Source of the DNA: Streptomyces natalensis ATCC 27448
GTDB taxonomy: Bacteria; Actinomycetota; Actinomycetes; Streptomycetales; Streptomycetaceae
DNA length: 64,000 nt
NCBI RefSeq assembly: GCF_000935125.1
Contig: NZ_JRKI01000026.1
Location: forward strand, 62,001 to 126,000
Direction of reading: 5' to 3'
Shown: one piece after another, positions 40,976-49,604 of the stretch
How the letters are laid out: every line of letters starts with the position of its first letter
How positions within the stretch are numbered: the stretch's first letter is position 1
Program-made: the position numbers and the translations under genes
Notes under the pieces: generated by a model
Told to the model about the DNA's origin: nothing
The model's database searches: none
Seen by the model: the letters and a program-made list of their open reading frames with translations, nothing else

Positions 40976-43189
40976 GTGGAGCGTGGCGGACCGGGCCATG
41001 GTGGGCGCCGGGCCGTGGTGGGCACCGCGGCCCGGGTGACGGCCGCCGCCTGTATCGCCTTCTACCTGTGCCGTTACGGCCTCGACGCGGCGGTCATGGC
41101 GCTGTACGCCACCTTCACGGTGGTGGCGCTCGGTGCGCTCGCCCGGATCCCCGGATCGGGCCGGCAGCGCGCCGCCACCACGCTCTGGGCCCTCCCGGCG
41201 GGAACGGCGCTGGTCGTCCTCGGCACCCTGCTGGCCGTCCGTACCTGGGCGGCCGTCCTCGGCATGCTGGTGATCGGCTTTCTGGTCGCCTACGCAGGGA
41301 GCGCGGGCCCGCGGATCGCCGGGGCGGCGCCGGGGATGCAGCTGCTGTACATCCTGCCGTGCTTTCCGCCGTATGCACCGGACACGCTGGACCAGCGGGT
41401 TTACGGGTTTGTGCTGGGGGCGGTGCTGCTGGCCGCGGCCCAGGTGCTGATCCTGCCAGGGCCGGTCACGCCGCCGTTCCCCGCGCTGCTGGCGGATGCC
41501 GCCGAGGCGGCCGCGGCGCTGGCCGACCATCACGACGGGCCCGCCCCCGAGGGGGCGCTCGCGCGGGCCCGCACGGCCGCGGACCGGCTGCGCCCCTCCC
41601 GCGTCCCGCCCGCCGATCTGCCCGCCTCCCCCACCCGCGCCCACAAGGCCATGGCGCACGCCGCCGAGACCGTCCGTACGCTGCTGGCGCAGCTGGCGGC
41701 GCTGCACGGCGCGGCCGCGCCCCGGGGCGGGTACCACGCGGAGACGGTGGCGTTGCTGCACGGCATCGCCGCCGCCCTGCGGGAGGCGGCGCGGGCGCTG
41801 CGGGCGGGGCGGCGGCCGGGCGCCGAGCCGTCGGTGGCGGCGTTGCAGGCCGGACTCGATCCCGTGCGTACCCGTCGGGCGGTGGCCGCGCTGGAGCGGC
41901 TGGGCGCCGATGACCGGCTGGTGTTTCTGCGCCGCCGGGCGCTGGTGGTGCAGGCGGCGGACTCCGCGGTGGTGCTGGTGCTGGCGACCCGGCTGCTGCT
42001 CGGGGACCGCGGCGTCGGCCGGGATCCCGCCGGGCACGCCTTCGCGTATGCGCGGGCGCCGGCCTGGGTGCTGTGGTGGCGGCGGCTGTCCGCGCACTTC
42101 ACACCGCGTTCGGTGATCTTCCAGAACGCCTGCCGCTTCGCGCTGGGCCTGGCCGCGGCGCGGGCGGTCGCCGGGGTGCTGGATCTCTCGCACGGTTTCT
42201 GGGTGCTGCTGGCGACGCTGACGCTCACCCGTACGACGAGCCTGGAGACCCGCTGGGTGGTCCGCCAGGCGCTCGTCGGCACGCTGATCGGCGCGGCGGC
42301 GGCCGGGGTGCTGCTGGCGCTGGTGGAGGAGCGCACCACGGTGTACGCGCTGGTGCTGCCGGTCGTGATGCTCGCGGCGTTCACCCTGGGTCCGCTGCGC
42401 GGCCCGGCCTGGGCGCAGGGCGGCTTCACCCTCGTCGTCGCCACCCTGTTCGCGCAGGTCGCGCCGGTGACCTGGCAGCTGGCCCCGACCCGGTTCGCCG
42501 ATGTGCTCACCGGCAGTGTGATCGGCCTGGCGTGCGGGCTGCTGGCCTGGCCGCGGGGTGCGGGCAGCGAGCTGCGCCGGAGCATGGCGGGGGTGTGCAC
42601 GGCGGTCGCCGATGCCGTGGGGCGGACCGCGGCGCGGGTCGTGGAGCCGGCCGCGGGTCCGGCGGACGGCGCCGGGATCGTCGCCCTCAACCGCGCCCTC
42701 GTCCTGGCCGAGGAGAGCCTGGCCCAGTATCAGAGCGAGCCGCGCGAGGAGACCGCCCGGCAGCCGGACTGGCCCGCGGTGCTGGCCGCCGGGGCGCACG
42801 CCCGGCGCGGGGAGCGGCTGCTGCCCGGCCGCCCCGGACGGATCGGCGACCGGGCGGTCGGCGGCTGGCTGCGGCGGGAGGCGGGGCGGACGGCGGAGGA
42901 GTACCGCGCCCTTGCCGAACGGCTCCGGACGGAGCGACCGGACGGTGTCCGCAGCGCACCGGCCGAGCCCGATACCTCTCAACTCCTCGACATCCGTGGA
43001 CTGTTGGAGGTGGTTCCGGCTCCGCCGCCGGGCCCGGACACGGACCGCGCCGCCGCTGCCGCCCTGCTCGTCGACGCGGTCATCTGGCTGGACACGCTCA
43101 CCGCCGATCTGCGCCGGATCCGTACGGAGTTGGCGGAGACGGCGGAGACGGCGCGCCGGGCGGAGCCACAAGGGCCACGGATCGCCTGA
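40976..43189 (+). CDS. FUSC-family membrane protein
   Basis: This 737-aa integral membrane protein of the aromatic acid exporter/FUSC type has an N-terminal five-to-six-helix block (ALYATFTVVALGALARIPGS; LLYILPCFPPYAPDT), a long cytoplasmic helical linker, a second membrane block (GFWVLLATLTLTRTTSLETR then WVVRQALVGTLIGAAAAGVL) and a C-terminal helical domain. Bacterial relatives export aromatic acids or other amphipathic compounds. GTG 40976 follows a GGAGGG stretch very closely; a slightly later start is possible. Confidence 0.85.
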   Translation: MERGGPGHGGRRAVVGTAARVTAAACIAFYLCRYGLDAAVMALYATFTVVALGALARIPGSGRQRAATTLWALPAGTALVVLGTLLAVRTWAAVLGMLVIGFLVAYAGSAGPRIAGAAPGMQLLYILPCFPPYAPDTLDQRVYGFVLGAVLLAAAQVLILPGPVTPPFPALLADAAEAAAALADHHDGPAPEGALARARTAADRLRPSRVPPADLPASPTRAHKAMAHAAETVRTLLAQLAALHGAAAPRGGYHAETVALLHGIAAALREAARALRAGRRPGAEPSVAALQAGLDPVRTRRAVAALERLGADDRLVFLRRRALVVQAADSAVVLVLATRLLLGDRGVGRDPAGHAFAYARAPAWVLWWRRLSAHFTPRSVIFQNACRFALGLAAARAVAGVLDLSHGFWVLLATLTLTRTTSLETRWVVRQALVGTLIGAAAAGVLLALVEERTTVYALVLPVVMLAAFTLGPLRGPAWAQGGFTLVVATLFAQVAPVTWQLAPTRFADVLTGSVIGLACGLLAWPRGAGSELRRSMAGVCTAVADAVGRTAARVVEPAAGPADGAGIVALNRALVLAEESLAQYQSEPREETARQPDWPAVLAAGAHARRGERLLPGRPGRIGDRAVGGWLRREAGRTAEEYRALAERLRTERPDGVRSAPAEPDTSQLLDIRGLLEVVPAPPPGPDTDRAAAAALLVDAVIWLDTLTADLRRIRTELAETAETARRAEPQGPRIA

Positions 43190-43200
43190 CCCGCCACCGT

Positions 43201-43857
43201 TCAGCCGCTCGTCCCCTCCTGCGGTCCGCCGGCCAGCAGGGTGCGCAGGGTGTCGCCGGTCAGCGCGCATATCGTGTCCGGGTCGGCGCTCGCCAGCGGT
43301 TCTTTTCCGACAACCACCCGCATCAAGCCAATTCCGAGCAGCCAGGAGAGCGCCAGATCGGCCCGCAGCTCGCCGTGATCGGCGCTCGACTGGGTCGCCA
43401 GCACCTCCGCGTACTCCTCCCCCAGCCCCCGTAGCGCCTCGGCGATTTCGTCGCTGCCGCCGATGGATCGCAGACAGACCTCCAGCGAACGGTCCTTGGC
43501 GGCGCCGTCGCCGGAGCCGTCGGCGAGCATCCCGCGCAGGGCGACCTCGAAGAGGTCCTGCGGCGGGGTGGTCCGCAGCTGTTCCTGGCCGCCGCGCGCC
43601 ATCACCTCTCCGAACAGGGCTTTCTTCGAGCCGAAGTAGCGGAAGAGAAGGGCCTGGTTGGCGCCGGCGCGGGCGGCGATATCGCGTACGGTGGCGCGTT
43701 CGTAGCCGCGTTCGGCGAAGAGCTGCGATGCCGCGTCGAGCAGCCGCAGCCGGGTGCCCTCCGCGTCCCGCCGGTGCCCGGCCGCCGCACCGGCGCCGCC
43801 GCCCTCGCCGTCGTCGCCGCATGCGGTCTCCCGTGCCGTCCGCCTCGTCGTCCCCAT
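43201..43857 (-). CDS. TetR-family regulator
   Basis: This 218-aa regulator has a TetR DNA-binding domain (LRLLDAASQLFAERGYERAT; VRDIAARAGANQALLFRYFG) after a charged 35-residue extension. ATG 43857 is chosen because AAGGAG lies 7 bases upstream; an ATG two codons earlier lies too close. It is divergent from a cytochrome P450 gene with a perfect 8+8 inverted repeat between them and is the likely repressor of the P450/ferredoxin operon. It does not look like KstR2. Confidence 0.85.
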   Translation of the reverse strand: MGTTRRTARETACGDDGEGGGAGAAAGHRRDAEGTRLRLLDAASQLFAERGYERATVRDIAARAGANQALLFRYFGSKKALFGEVMARGGQEQLRTTPPQDLFEVALRGMLADGSGDGAAKDRSLEVCLRSIGGSDEIAEALRGLGEEYAEVLATQSSADHGELRADLALSWLLGIGLMRVVVGKEPLASADPDTICALTGDTLRTLLAGGPQEGTSG

Positions 43858-43938
43858 CGCCATGCTCCTTTCCGACGGCACGTCACCAGGACGGCCGTAA
43901 AACGTCGTTGACCGCCCGGGAGGGCGCGTCCTACCTTG

Positions 43939-43956
43939 TGTAAGCAGGTGCTTACA
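43939..43956. promoter_or_regulatory. TetR operator between regulator and P450
   Basis: TGTAAGCA and TGCTTACA flank a GG spacer. It is 15 bases before the P450 start codon and about 80 bases from the TetR start, so a bound repressor would block P450 transcription. Confidence 0.75.
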
Positions 43957-43970
43957 TGAGGGAGGTCCCC

Positions 43971-45161
43971 ATGACCACGGCCGACACAGCACCACTTTCC
44001 TACCCCTTCAATACGCCCGAGAGCCTCGACCTCGCCGAGGAGTACGCGCACGTCCGCAACCGGCCCGGCCTGGTGCGCGTACGGATGGCCTACGGCGAGC
44101 CGGCCTGGCTCGTCACCCGTTACGCCGACGCCCGGCTCGTCCTCGGCGATCCGCGCTTCAGCCGGGCCGAGAGCGCTTCGCACGACGAGCCCCGGCAGTC
44201 CGAGGGACGCCGCGACAGCGGCATTCTGGGCATGGACCCGCCCGATCACACCCGGCTGCGCTCCCTGGTCGCCCGGGCCTTCACGGTCCGTCAGGCAGAG
44301 AAACTGCGGCCGCAGGTGCGGGAGTTGACCCGCGAGCTGCTGGACGAACTGGAGGCGGCCGGGCCGCCGGCCGATCTGGTCGACCGCTATGCGCTGCCCC
44401 TTCCCGTGGCGGTGATCTGCCGCATGCTCGGCGTGCCGGCCGAGGACCGGCCGCGGTTCCGGGTGTGGAGCGATGCCGCGCTGTCGACGAGCTCGCTCAC
44501 CGCGGAGGAGTTCGACACCAACCTTGAGGAACTGCGCGCCTATATGCGTCAGTTGATCGAGGATCACCGCCAAACGCCGCGCGATGATCTGATGACGGCG
44601 CTGATCGACGCCCGCGATGTCGGCGACCGGCTCTCCGAACTGGAGCTGGTCGATCTGTGCGTGGGAATCCTCGTCGCGGGCCATGAGACGACCGCCACCC
44701 AGATACCCAACTTCGTGCTCGCGCTGCTGGATCATCCGGGTGAGCTGGCCCGGCTGCGCGCGCAGCCGGAGCTGATCGGCAGCGCCGTCGAGGAGCTGCT
44801 GCGGTTCGTCCCGCTGGGCAGTGGCGCGGGCCAGGCCCGGTATGCGAAGGAGGACATCGAGGTCGGCGGCACGCTCGTACGGGCCGGGTCCCCCGTCCTG
44901 GTCGCGGTGGGCGCCGCCAACCGCGATGCGCTGCGCTTTTCCGAACCGGGAAAGCTGGACATCTCCCGGGACGGCAATCAGCACCTCGGATTCGGGCACG
45001 GGGCGCATCACTGCCTGGGCGCACCGCTGGCGCGGCTGGAGCTCCAGGAGGCGATCGGCGCGCTGATCGGCCGCTTCCCGGGGCTGCATGTGGCCGGTGA
45101 CGTGGTGTGGAAGAGTGAGATGCTGGTGCGGGGCCCGCGGGTGCTGCCGGTGGGGTGGTGA
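43971..45161 (+). CDS. Cytochrome P450
   Basis: This 396-aa class I P450 has all landmark motifs: the I-helix AGHETTATQIPNFVL (about 233-248), ExxR in VEELLRF region (K-helix pair ...SAVEELLRF), and the haem loop LGFGHGAHHCLGAPLARLEL with the Cys ligand. MDPPDHTRLRSLVARAFTVR is the usual B-C region. It resembles CYP105/107-type enzymes that hydroxylate small molecules. GGAGG ribosome site. Paired with the ferredoxin 7 bases downstream; a steroid or related substrate is suggested only by the neighbouring degradation cluster. Confidence 0.9.
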   Translation: MTTADTAPLSYPFNTPESLDLAEEYAHVRNRPGLVRVRMAYGEPAWLVTRYADARLVLGDPRFSRAESASHDEPRQSEGRRDSGILGMDPPDHTRLRSLVARAFTVRQAEKLRPQVRELTRELLDELEAAGPPADLVDRYALPLPVAVICRMLGVPAEDRPRFRVWSDAALSTSSLTAEEFDTNLEELRAYMRQLIEDHRQTPRDDLMTALIDARDVGDRLSELELVDLCVGILVAGHETTATQIPNFVLALLDHPGELARLRAQPELIGSAVEELLRFVPLGSGAGQARYAKEDIEVGGTLVRAGSPVLVAVGAANRDALRFSEPGKLDISRDGNQHLGFGHGAHHCLGAPLARLELQEAIGALIGRFPGLHVAGDVVWKSEMLVRGPRVLPVGW

Positions 45162-45168
45162 GGCCGCC

Positions 45169-45387
45169 ATGACGTGGAGAGCGGAAATCGATCCGAAGCG
45201 GTGCATGGCGTCCGGGATGTGCGCCACCATCGCACCCGAGCTGTTCGTCCTGGGTGAGCGGGTCTCGCGTCCCGTCAGCGAGGAGATCGCGGCGAACGAG
45301 ACGGCGTTGGACGCGGCCGACTGCTGTCCGGCCCTGGCCATCACGGTGTACGACGAGGGGGGCGACGTCATCGGCCCCCGGCCGTAG
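45169..45387 (+). CDS. 3Fe-4S ferredoxin
   Basis: A 72-aa ferredoxin, the usual electron donor to an adjacent P450. MTWRAEIDPKRCMASGMCAT carries the first two cluster cysteines (CxxxxxC, with Met replacing the middle Cys position, as in 3Fe-4S types) and DCCPALAITV the last one. It is translated right after the P450 with 7 bases between them. A strong terminator follows. Confidence 0.9.
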   Translation: MTWRAEIDPKRCMASGMCATIAPELFVLGERVSRPVSEEIAANETALDAADCCPALAITVYDEGGDVIGPRP

Positions 45388-45406
45388 GCGCCGCGTCGGA
45401 AGCCAC

Positions 45407-45444
45407 CGCGCCCCACGCCGGGGACCTGCCCGGCGTGGGGCGCG
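45407..45444. terminator. Strong bidirectional terminator
   Basis: CGCGCCCCACGCCGGG (45407-45422) and CCCGGCGTGGGGCGCG (45429-45444) form a perfect 16-bp stem with a 6-base loop between the convergent ferredoxin and SDR genes. Confidence 0.85.
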
Positions 45445-45449
45445 CGGCA

Positions 45450-46361
45450 TCAGCCCGCCCCGTACACCGGTTGCGGCCGCTCGGCGGCGGCCAGCAGCGC
45501 GCGGGCCGTCTCGCCGGCCTCGGCCGGGGTGCGCCGGGCGCCCTTGTCGGCGGTGGGGCCGGGCCGCCAGCCCTCCATGACGGTGATCCGGCCGCCCTCG
45601 GCCTCGAAGATGCGGCCGGTGACGCCGTCGCAGTGGGCGGAGGAGAGCCAGACGACGAGCGGGGAGACGTTCTCGGGAGCCATGGCGTCGAAGTCCCCCG
45701 CGGCGGGCGCCGCCATGGTCTCGGCGAAGGTGTGCTCGGTCATCCGGGTGCGGGCGGCCGGCGCGAGGGCGTTGACCTGGATGCCGTAGCGGCCCAGCTC
45801 CGCGGCGGCGACGAGGGTCAGGCCCACGATCCCGGCCTTGGCGGCGGAGTAGTTGCCCTGGCCGACGCTGCCGAGCAGTCCGGCGCCGGAGCTGGTGTTG
45901 ACGACCCGGGCCGCAGGCGGACGGCCCGCCTTGGCCGCTGCGCGCCAGTGGGCGGCGGCGTGCTTGAGCGGCAGGAAGTGCCCGGTGAGATGGACGCGCA
46001 GGACGGCGTTCCAGTCGTCCTCGTCGAGGTTGACGAGCATCCGGTCGCGCAGGAATCCGGCGTTGTTGACGAGGGCGTCGAGGCGGCCGAAGGCGTCGAG
46101 CGCGGTGGTGACGAAGGAGGCGGCGCCGTCGGTGGTGGTGATGTCGCCGGTGTGGGCGACGGCCCGGCCGCCGAGGGCGCAGATCTCGTCGGCGACGCGC
46201 TGGGCGGGGCCGGCCGAGGAGCCGGCGCCGTCGGCTGCCACGCCGAGGTCGTTGACGACGACATGGGCGCCCTCGGCGGCCAGGGCGAGCGCATGGGCGC
46301 GCCCGAGGCCGCGCCCGGCTCCGGTGACGGCGGCGACGCGTCCGGTGCAGATCCCGGTCAT
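45450..46361 (-). CDS. SDR oxidoreductase (Rv3548c-like)
   Basis: A 303-aa short-chain dehydrogenase: cofactor motif AAVTGAGRGLGRAHALALAA, VVVNDLGVAADGAGSSAGPA, DALVNNAGFLRDRMLV, catalytic NTSSGAGLLGSVGQGNYSAA with KAG behind. The motif VNDLGV and size match the hydroxyacyl-CoA dehydrogenase-like SDR encoded at the same position beside echA20 in mycobacterial KstR2 regulons. Its start overlaps the stop of the preceding SDR gene (ATGA). Probably oxidises or reduces a HIP-pathway CoA intermediate; the exact step is not established. Confidence 0.8.
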   Translation of the reverse strand: MTGICTGRVAAVTGAGRGLGRAHALALAAEGAHVVVNDLGVAADGAGSSAGPAQRVADEICALGGRAVAHTGDITTTDGAASFVTTALDAFGRLDALVNNAGFLRDRMLVNLDEDDWNAVLRVHLTGHFLPLKHAAAHWRAAAKAGRPPAARVVNTSSGAGLLGSVGQGNYSAAKAGIVGLTLVAAAELGRYGIQVNALAPAARTRMTEHTFAETMAAPAAGDFDAMAPENVSPLVVWLSSAHCDGVTGRIFEAEGGRITVMEGWRPGPTADKGARRTPAEAGETARALLAAAERPQPVYGAG

Positions 46362-47152
46362 CTTCCCTGCTCCTTGGGGTGGTTGACGGTGGCGGCAGCG
46401 AGGAAGGCGGGGCGTTCCCCGCCGCCGTGGACGAGGAGAGCGGCGCCGCTGAGGTAGGCGGCGCGGTCGGAGGCGAGGAAGACGCAGGCGTCGCCGATCT
46501 CGTCGGGTTCGGCGAGCCGGCCGAGCGGGACGGTGGCGCCGACGGCGGCGATGCCCGCCTCGTCCCCGTAGTGCAGGGCGGCGCGTTCGGTGCGGACCAT
46601 GCCCAGGACGAGGGTGTTGACGCGGACGGTGGGGGCCCATTCGACGGCCATCGTGCGGGCGAGGCTGTCCAGGCCGGCCTTGGCGGCGCCGTAGGCGGCG
46701 GTGCCGGGAGAGGGGCGGGTGCCGCTGACGCTGCCGATCATCAGGACGGTACCGCCGTGCGATTGGGTGCGCATCACTTCGTAGGCGGCGAGGGAGGCGG
46801 TCAGCGGGGCGGTGAGGTTGAGGTCGATGACGCGGGCGTGGCATTCGGCGTCGGCCTCGCCCAGGAGGCGGTAGGGGGTGCCGCCGGCGTTGTTGACCAG
46901 GCAGTCGAGGCGGCCGTGATCGGCGGCAATGCGGGGGAGGACCTCGCGTACGGCGGTGGGGTCGCGCAGGTCGAGGGGGCGGAAGTGCGCGATGCGGCCC
47001 GCGGCCAGGACGGGGGTGTCGGGCGGGCGCCGGGCGCAGACCACCACCTCCGCGCCGGCCCGGAGGAAGGCGCGGGCGATACCGGCTCCCACGCCCCGGG
47101 TGCCGCCGGTGACCACCGCCACGCGTCCGGTCAGATCGAGCGTCACGGCCAT
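46358..47152 (-). CDS. SDR oxidoreductase (Rv3549c-like)
   Basis: A 264-aa SDR: LTGRVAVVTGGTRGVGAGIA, LDCLVNNAGGTPYRLLGEAD, SVSGTRPSPGTAAYGAAKAG (Tyr-x3-Lys), MVRTERAALHYGDEAGIAAV and a C-terminal SGAALLVHGGG. First gene of the leftward operon, divergent from echA20 with a KstR2-like box between. Order and orientation match Rv3549c relative to echA20 in Mycobacterium tuberculosis. ATG 47152 has GAGGGGG upstream. Confidence 0.8.
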   Translation of the reverse strand: MAVTLDLTGRVAVVTGGTRGVGAGIARAFLRAGAEVVVCARRPPDTPVLAAGRIAHFRPLDLRDPTAVREVLPRIAADHGRLDCLVNNAGGTPYRLLGEADAECHARVIDLNLTAPLTASLAAYEVMRTQSHGGTVLMIGSVSGTRPSPGTAAYGAAKAGLDSLARTMAVEWAPTVRVNTLVLGMVRTERAALHYGDEAGIAAVGATVPLGRLAEPDEIGDACVFLASDRAAYLSGAALLVHGGGERPAFLAAATVNHPKEQGR

Positions 47153-47198
47153 CCGGCCCCCTCCCGCAGCGCGCGGTCCGCTGCTAACTTCGCTACCT

Positions 47199-47212
47199 AA
47201 CAAGCGCTTGGT
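47199..47212. promoter_or_regulatory. KstR2-like operator
   Basis: AACAAGCGCTTGGT matches the published KstR2 consensus AnCAAGnnCTTGnT at every fixed position. It lies between the divergent SDR and echA20 genes. A wider inverted repeat (GCTACCT/AGGTAGC) surrounds it. Confidence 0.75.
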
Positions 47213-47233
47213 TGAAAGGTAGCTGATCTGCTC

Positions 47234-48040
47234 ATGGGTGTCTCCACCTCCCGGCCGGACCAGGACCGGGGCCATGGCGCGGACCGGGGCATCGCCCAGG
47301 TCACCGTCGATTTCCCGCCGGTCAACGCCCTGCCCGTACAGGGCTGGTACGACCTCGCCGACGCCGTCCGCGCGGCCGGCCGCGACCCCGGGGTCCGCTG
47401 CGTCGTCCTGACCGCCGAGGGACGCGGATTCAATGCGGGCGTCGACATCAAGGAGATGCAGCGCGACACCGCCGCGGGCGGCCACGGCGCGCTGATCGGC
47501 GCCAACTACGGGTGTGCGGAGGCGTTCGCGGCGGTCTACGCCTGTGAGGTGCCGGTCATCGCGGCGGTGCACGGCTTCTGTCTCGGCGGCGGCATCGGCC
47601 TGGTGGGCAATGCGGACGCCGTCGTGGCGAGCGAGGACGCCGTCTTCGGGCTGCCGGAGCTGGACCGCGGCGCGCTCGGCGCAGCCACCCATCTGGCCCG
47701 GCTGGTCCCCCAGCACCTGATGCGCGCGCTCTACTACACCTCGCGCACCGCCACCGCCGCCGAACTGCACGCCCACGGCTCGGTCTGGAAGGTCGTCCCG
47801 CGCGCCGAACTCCTCGATGCAGCACTGGAGTTGGCGCGGGAGATCGCCGCGAAGGACGGCTCGCTGCTGCGTCTGGCCAAGGCCGCCCTCAACGGCATCG
47901 ACCCCGTCGACGTCCACCGCAGTTACCGCTTCGAGCAGGGCTTCACCTTCGAGGCCAACCTCAGCGGGGTGGCCGACCGCGTCCGCGACACCTTCGGCAC
48001 GCCGCACCGGGCAACGGAAGAAGGGGAGGTCCGGCCATGA
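47234..48040 (+). CDS. echA20: EchA20, HIP-pathway ring-opening crotonase
   Basis: This 268-aa crotonase-fold enzyme closely follows the mycobacterial EchA20 pattern: VTVDFPPVNALPVQGWYDLA, GRGFNAGVDIKEMQRD, EVPVIAAVHGFCLGGGIGLV, FGLPELDRGALGAATHLARL and YRFEQGFTFEANLSGVAD. EchA20 hydrolytically opens the last-but-one steroid ring as a CoA thioester in HIP catabolism. It is first in the four-gene operon echA20-ipdA-ipdB-ipdC, each joined by 4-base overlaps. Start ATG 47234 has a weak ribosome site. Confidence 0.85.
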   Translation: MGVSTSRPDQDRGHGADRGIAQVTVDFPPVNALPVQGWYDLADAVRAAGRDPGVRCVVLTAEGRGFNAGVDIKEMQRDTAAGGHGALIGANYGCAEAFAAVYACEVPVIAAVHGFCLGGGIGLVGNADAVVASEDAVFGLPELDRGALGAATHLARLVPQHLMRALYYTSRTATAAELHAHGSVWKVVPRAELLDAALELAREIAAKDGSLLRLAKAALNGIDPVDVHRSYRFEQGFTFEANLSGVADRVRDTFGTPHRATEEGEVRP

Positions 48041-48879
48041 CCGACAAGACGATGACGCCCGAGGACGTCGTCTCCCGGCTCCGCAGCGGGATGACCCTCG
48101 GCATCGGTGGCTGGGGCTCGCGGCGCAAGCCGATGGCCCTGGTGCGGGCGCTGTTGCGGTCCGATATCACCGATCTGACCGTGATCGCGTACGGCGGCCC
48201 GGACGTGGGTCTGCTCGCGGCCGCCGGCCGGATCCGCAAGCTGGTCGCCGCGTTCGTGACGCTGGATTCGATCCCGCTGGAGCCGCATTTCCGCGCGGCG
48301 CGCCAGGCGGGCGCCCTGGAGCTGACGGAGGTGGACGAGGCGATGTTCATGTGGGGGCTGCACGCCGCCGCCAACCGGCTGCCGTTCCTGCCCGTCCGCG
48401 CGGGCCTGGGCTCGGACGTCATGCGGGTCAACCCCCATCTGCGTACGGTCACCTCGCCCTACGAGGACGGGGAGACCTTCGTCGCGATGCCGGCGCTGCG
48501 CATGGATGCGGCCCTGGTCCACGTCAACCGCGCCGACCGGCTGGGCAACGGCCAGTACCTGGGCCCCGATCCGTACTTCGACGATCTGTTCTGCGAGGCG
48601 GCCGATGCGGCGTATGTCTCGTGCGAGGAGATCGTGGCGGGTTTCGGGGACGCGCCGTTGCAGACGCTGCTCGTCAAACGGCATGCGGTCACCGGTGTCG
48701 TCGAGACGCCGAACGGCGCGCACTTCACCTCGTGCGTGCCCGACTACGGCCGCGACGAGGCGTTCCAGAAGCTGTATGCGACCACCCCCTGGCCGCAGTT
48801 CGCGGAGCGTTTCCTGTCCGGCGGCGACGAGAAGTCCTACCGGAGCGCCGTCCGGACCTGGCAGGAGGAGGGCCGATGA
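48037..48879 (+). CDS. ipdA: IpdA, COCHEA-CoA hydrolase alpha subunit
   Basis: A 280-aa protein with a CoA-transferase-like fold: MTLGIGGWGSRRKPMALVRA, DLTVIAYGGPDVGLLAAAGR, LDSIPLEPHFRAARQAGALE and MFMWGLHAAANRLPF. This is the IpdA type, which with IpdB hydrolyses a ring of COCHEA-CoA, unlike true CoA transferases. A Glu-containing segment (LELTEVDEAMF, about residues 94-104) is where the IpdA catalytic Glu would lie. Overlaps echA20 and ipdB. Confidence 0.85.
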   Translation: MTDKTMTPEDVVSRLRSGMTLGIGGWGSRRKPMALVRALLRSDITDLTVIAYGGPDVGLLAAAGRIRKLVAAFVTLDSIPLEPHFRAARQAGALELTEVDEAMFMWGLHAAANRLPFLPVRAGLGSDVMRVNPHLRTVTSPYEDGETFVAMPALRMDAALVHVNRADRLGNGQYLGPDPYFDDLFCEAADAAYVSCEEIVAGFGDAPLQTLLVKRHAVTGVVETPNGAHFTSCVPDYGRDEAFQKLYATTPWPQFAERFLSGGDEKSYRSAVRTWQEEGR

Positions 48880-49604
48880 CCAGTCGCGCGGAGTACTGCG
48901 TGCTCGCCTGCGCCGAGGCGTGGCGGGACGACGGCGAGGTGCTCGCCAGCCCGATGGGCCTGATCCCGTCCCTCGGGGCCCGGCTGGCCCGGCGGACCTT
49001 CTCGCCCGACCTGCTGCTGACCGACGGTGAGGCGACGCTCGTCGGGCCCGACGGTGAGCGGGAGGGCTGGCTGCCCTACCGTCAGCATCTGGCCATGGTC
49101 ACCGGCGGCAGGCGGCACGTCATGATGGGCGCGAGCCAGCTCGACCGCTTCGGCAACCAGAACATCTCCTGTATCGGCGACTGGGCCACACCGGACCGGC
49201 AGCTGCTCGGGGTCCGCGGCGCGCCCGTCAACACCCTCAACAATCCGGTCAGTTACTGGGTGCCGCGGCATTCCCGGCGGGTGTTCGTCCCGAAGGTCGA
49301 CATGGTCAGCGGGGTCGGCTACGACAGCGCGGCCGCGGCGGGGCCGTCCGCGACCCGCTACCACCGCATCCCGCGGGTGGTCACCGACCTCGGGGTGTTC
49401 GACTTCGAGACCCCCGACCACACGATGCGGCTCGCCTCCCTGCACCCCGGGGTGACCGTGGCGGAGGTCCGGCAGGCCACCGGTTTCGCCCTCGTCATAC
49501 CCGCCGAGGTGCCCCGCACCCGCGAGCCGGGCGCGGCGGAGCTGCGCCTGATCCGCGAGGTCCTCGACCCGGACGGACGGCGCGAGGGCGAGGTGCCGTC
49601 GTGA
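48876..49604 (+). CDS. ipdB: IpdB, COCHEA-CoA hydrolase beta subunit
   Basis: A 242-aa CoA-transferase-like beta subunit: EYCVLACAEAWRDDGEVLAS, PMGLIPSLGARLARRTFSPD, LLLTDGEATLVG, HVMMGASQLDRFGNQNIS and VTDLGVFDFETPDHTMRLAS. Forms the IpdAB heterotetramer with the previous gene; the ATGA overlap supports equal production. Confidence 0.85.
   Translation: MTSRAEYCVLACAEAWRDDGEVLASPMGLIPSLGARLARRTFSPDLLLTDGEATLVGPDGEREGWLPYRQHLAMVTGGRRHVMMGASQLDRFGNQNISCIGDWATPDRQLLGVRGAPVNTLNNPVSYWVPRHSRRVFVPKVDMVSGVGYDSAAAAGPSATRYHRIPRVVTDLGVFDFETPDHTMRLASLHPGVTVAEVRQATGFALVIPAEVPRTREPGAAELRLIREVLDPDGRREGEVPS

Noticed and set aside
39296..43822. A 1508-codon leftward frame reading through the FUSC region into the SDR
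   Set aside because: Only the 39296-40759 part has SDR features; the rest is antisense to the FUSC gene and composition-driven.
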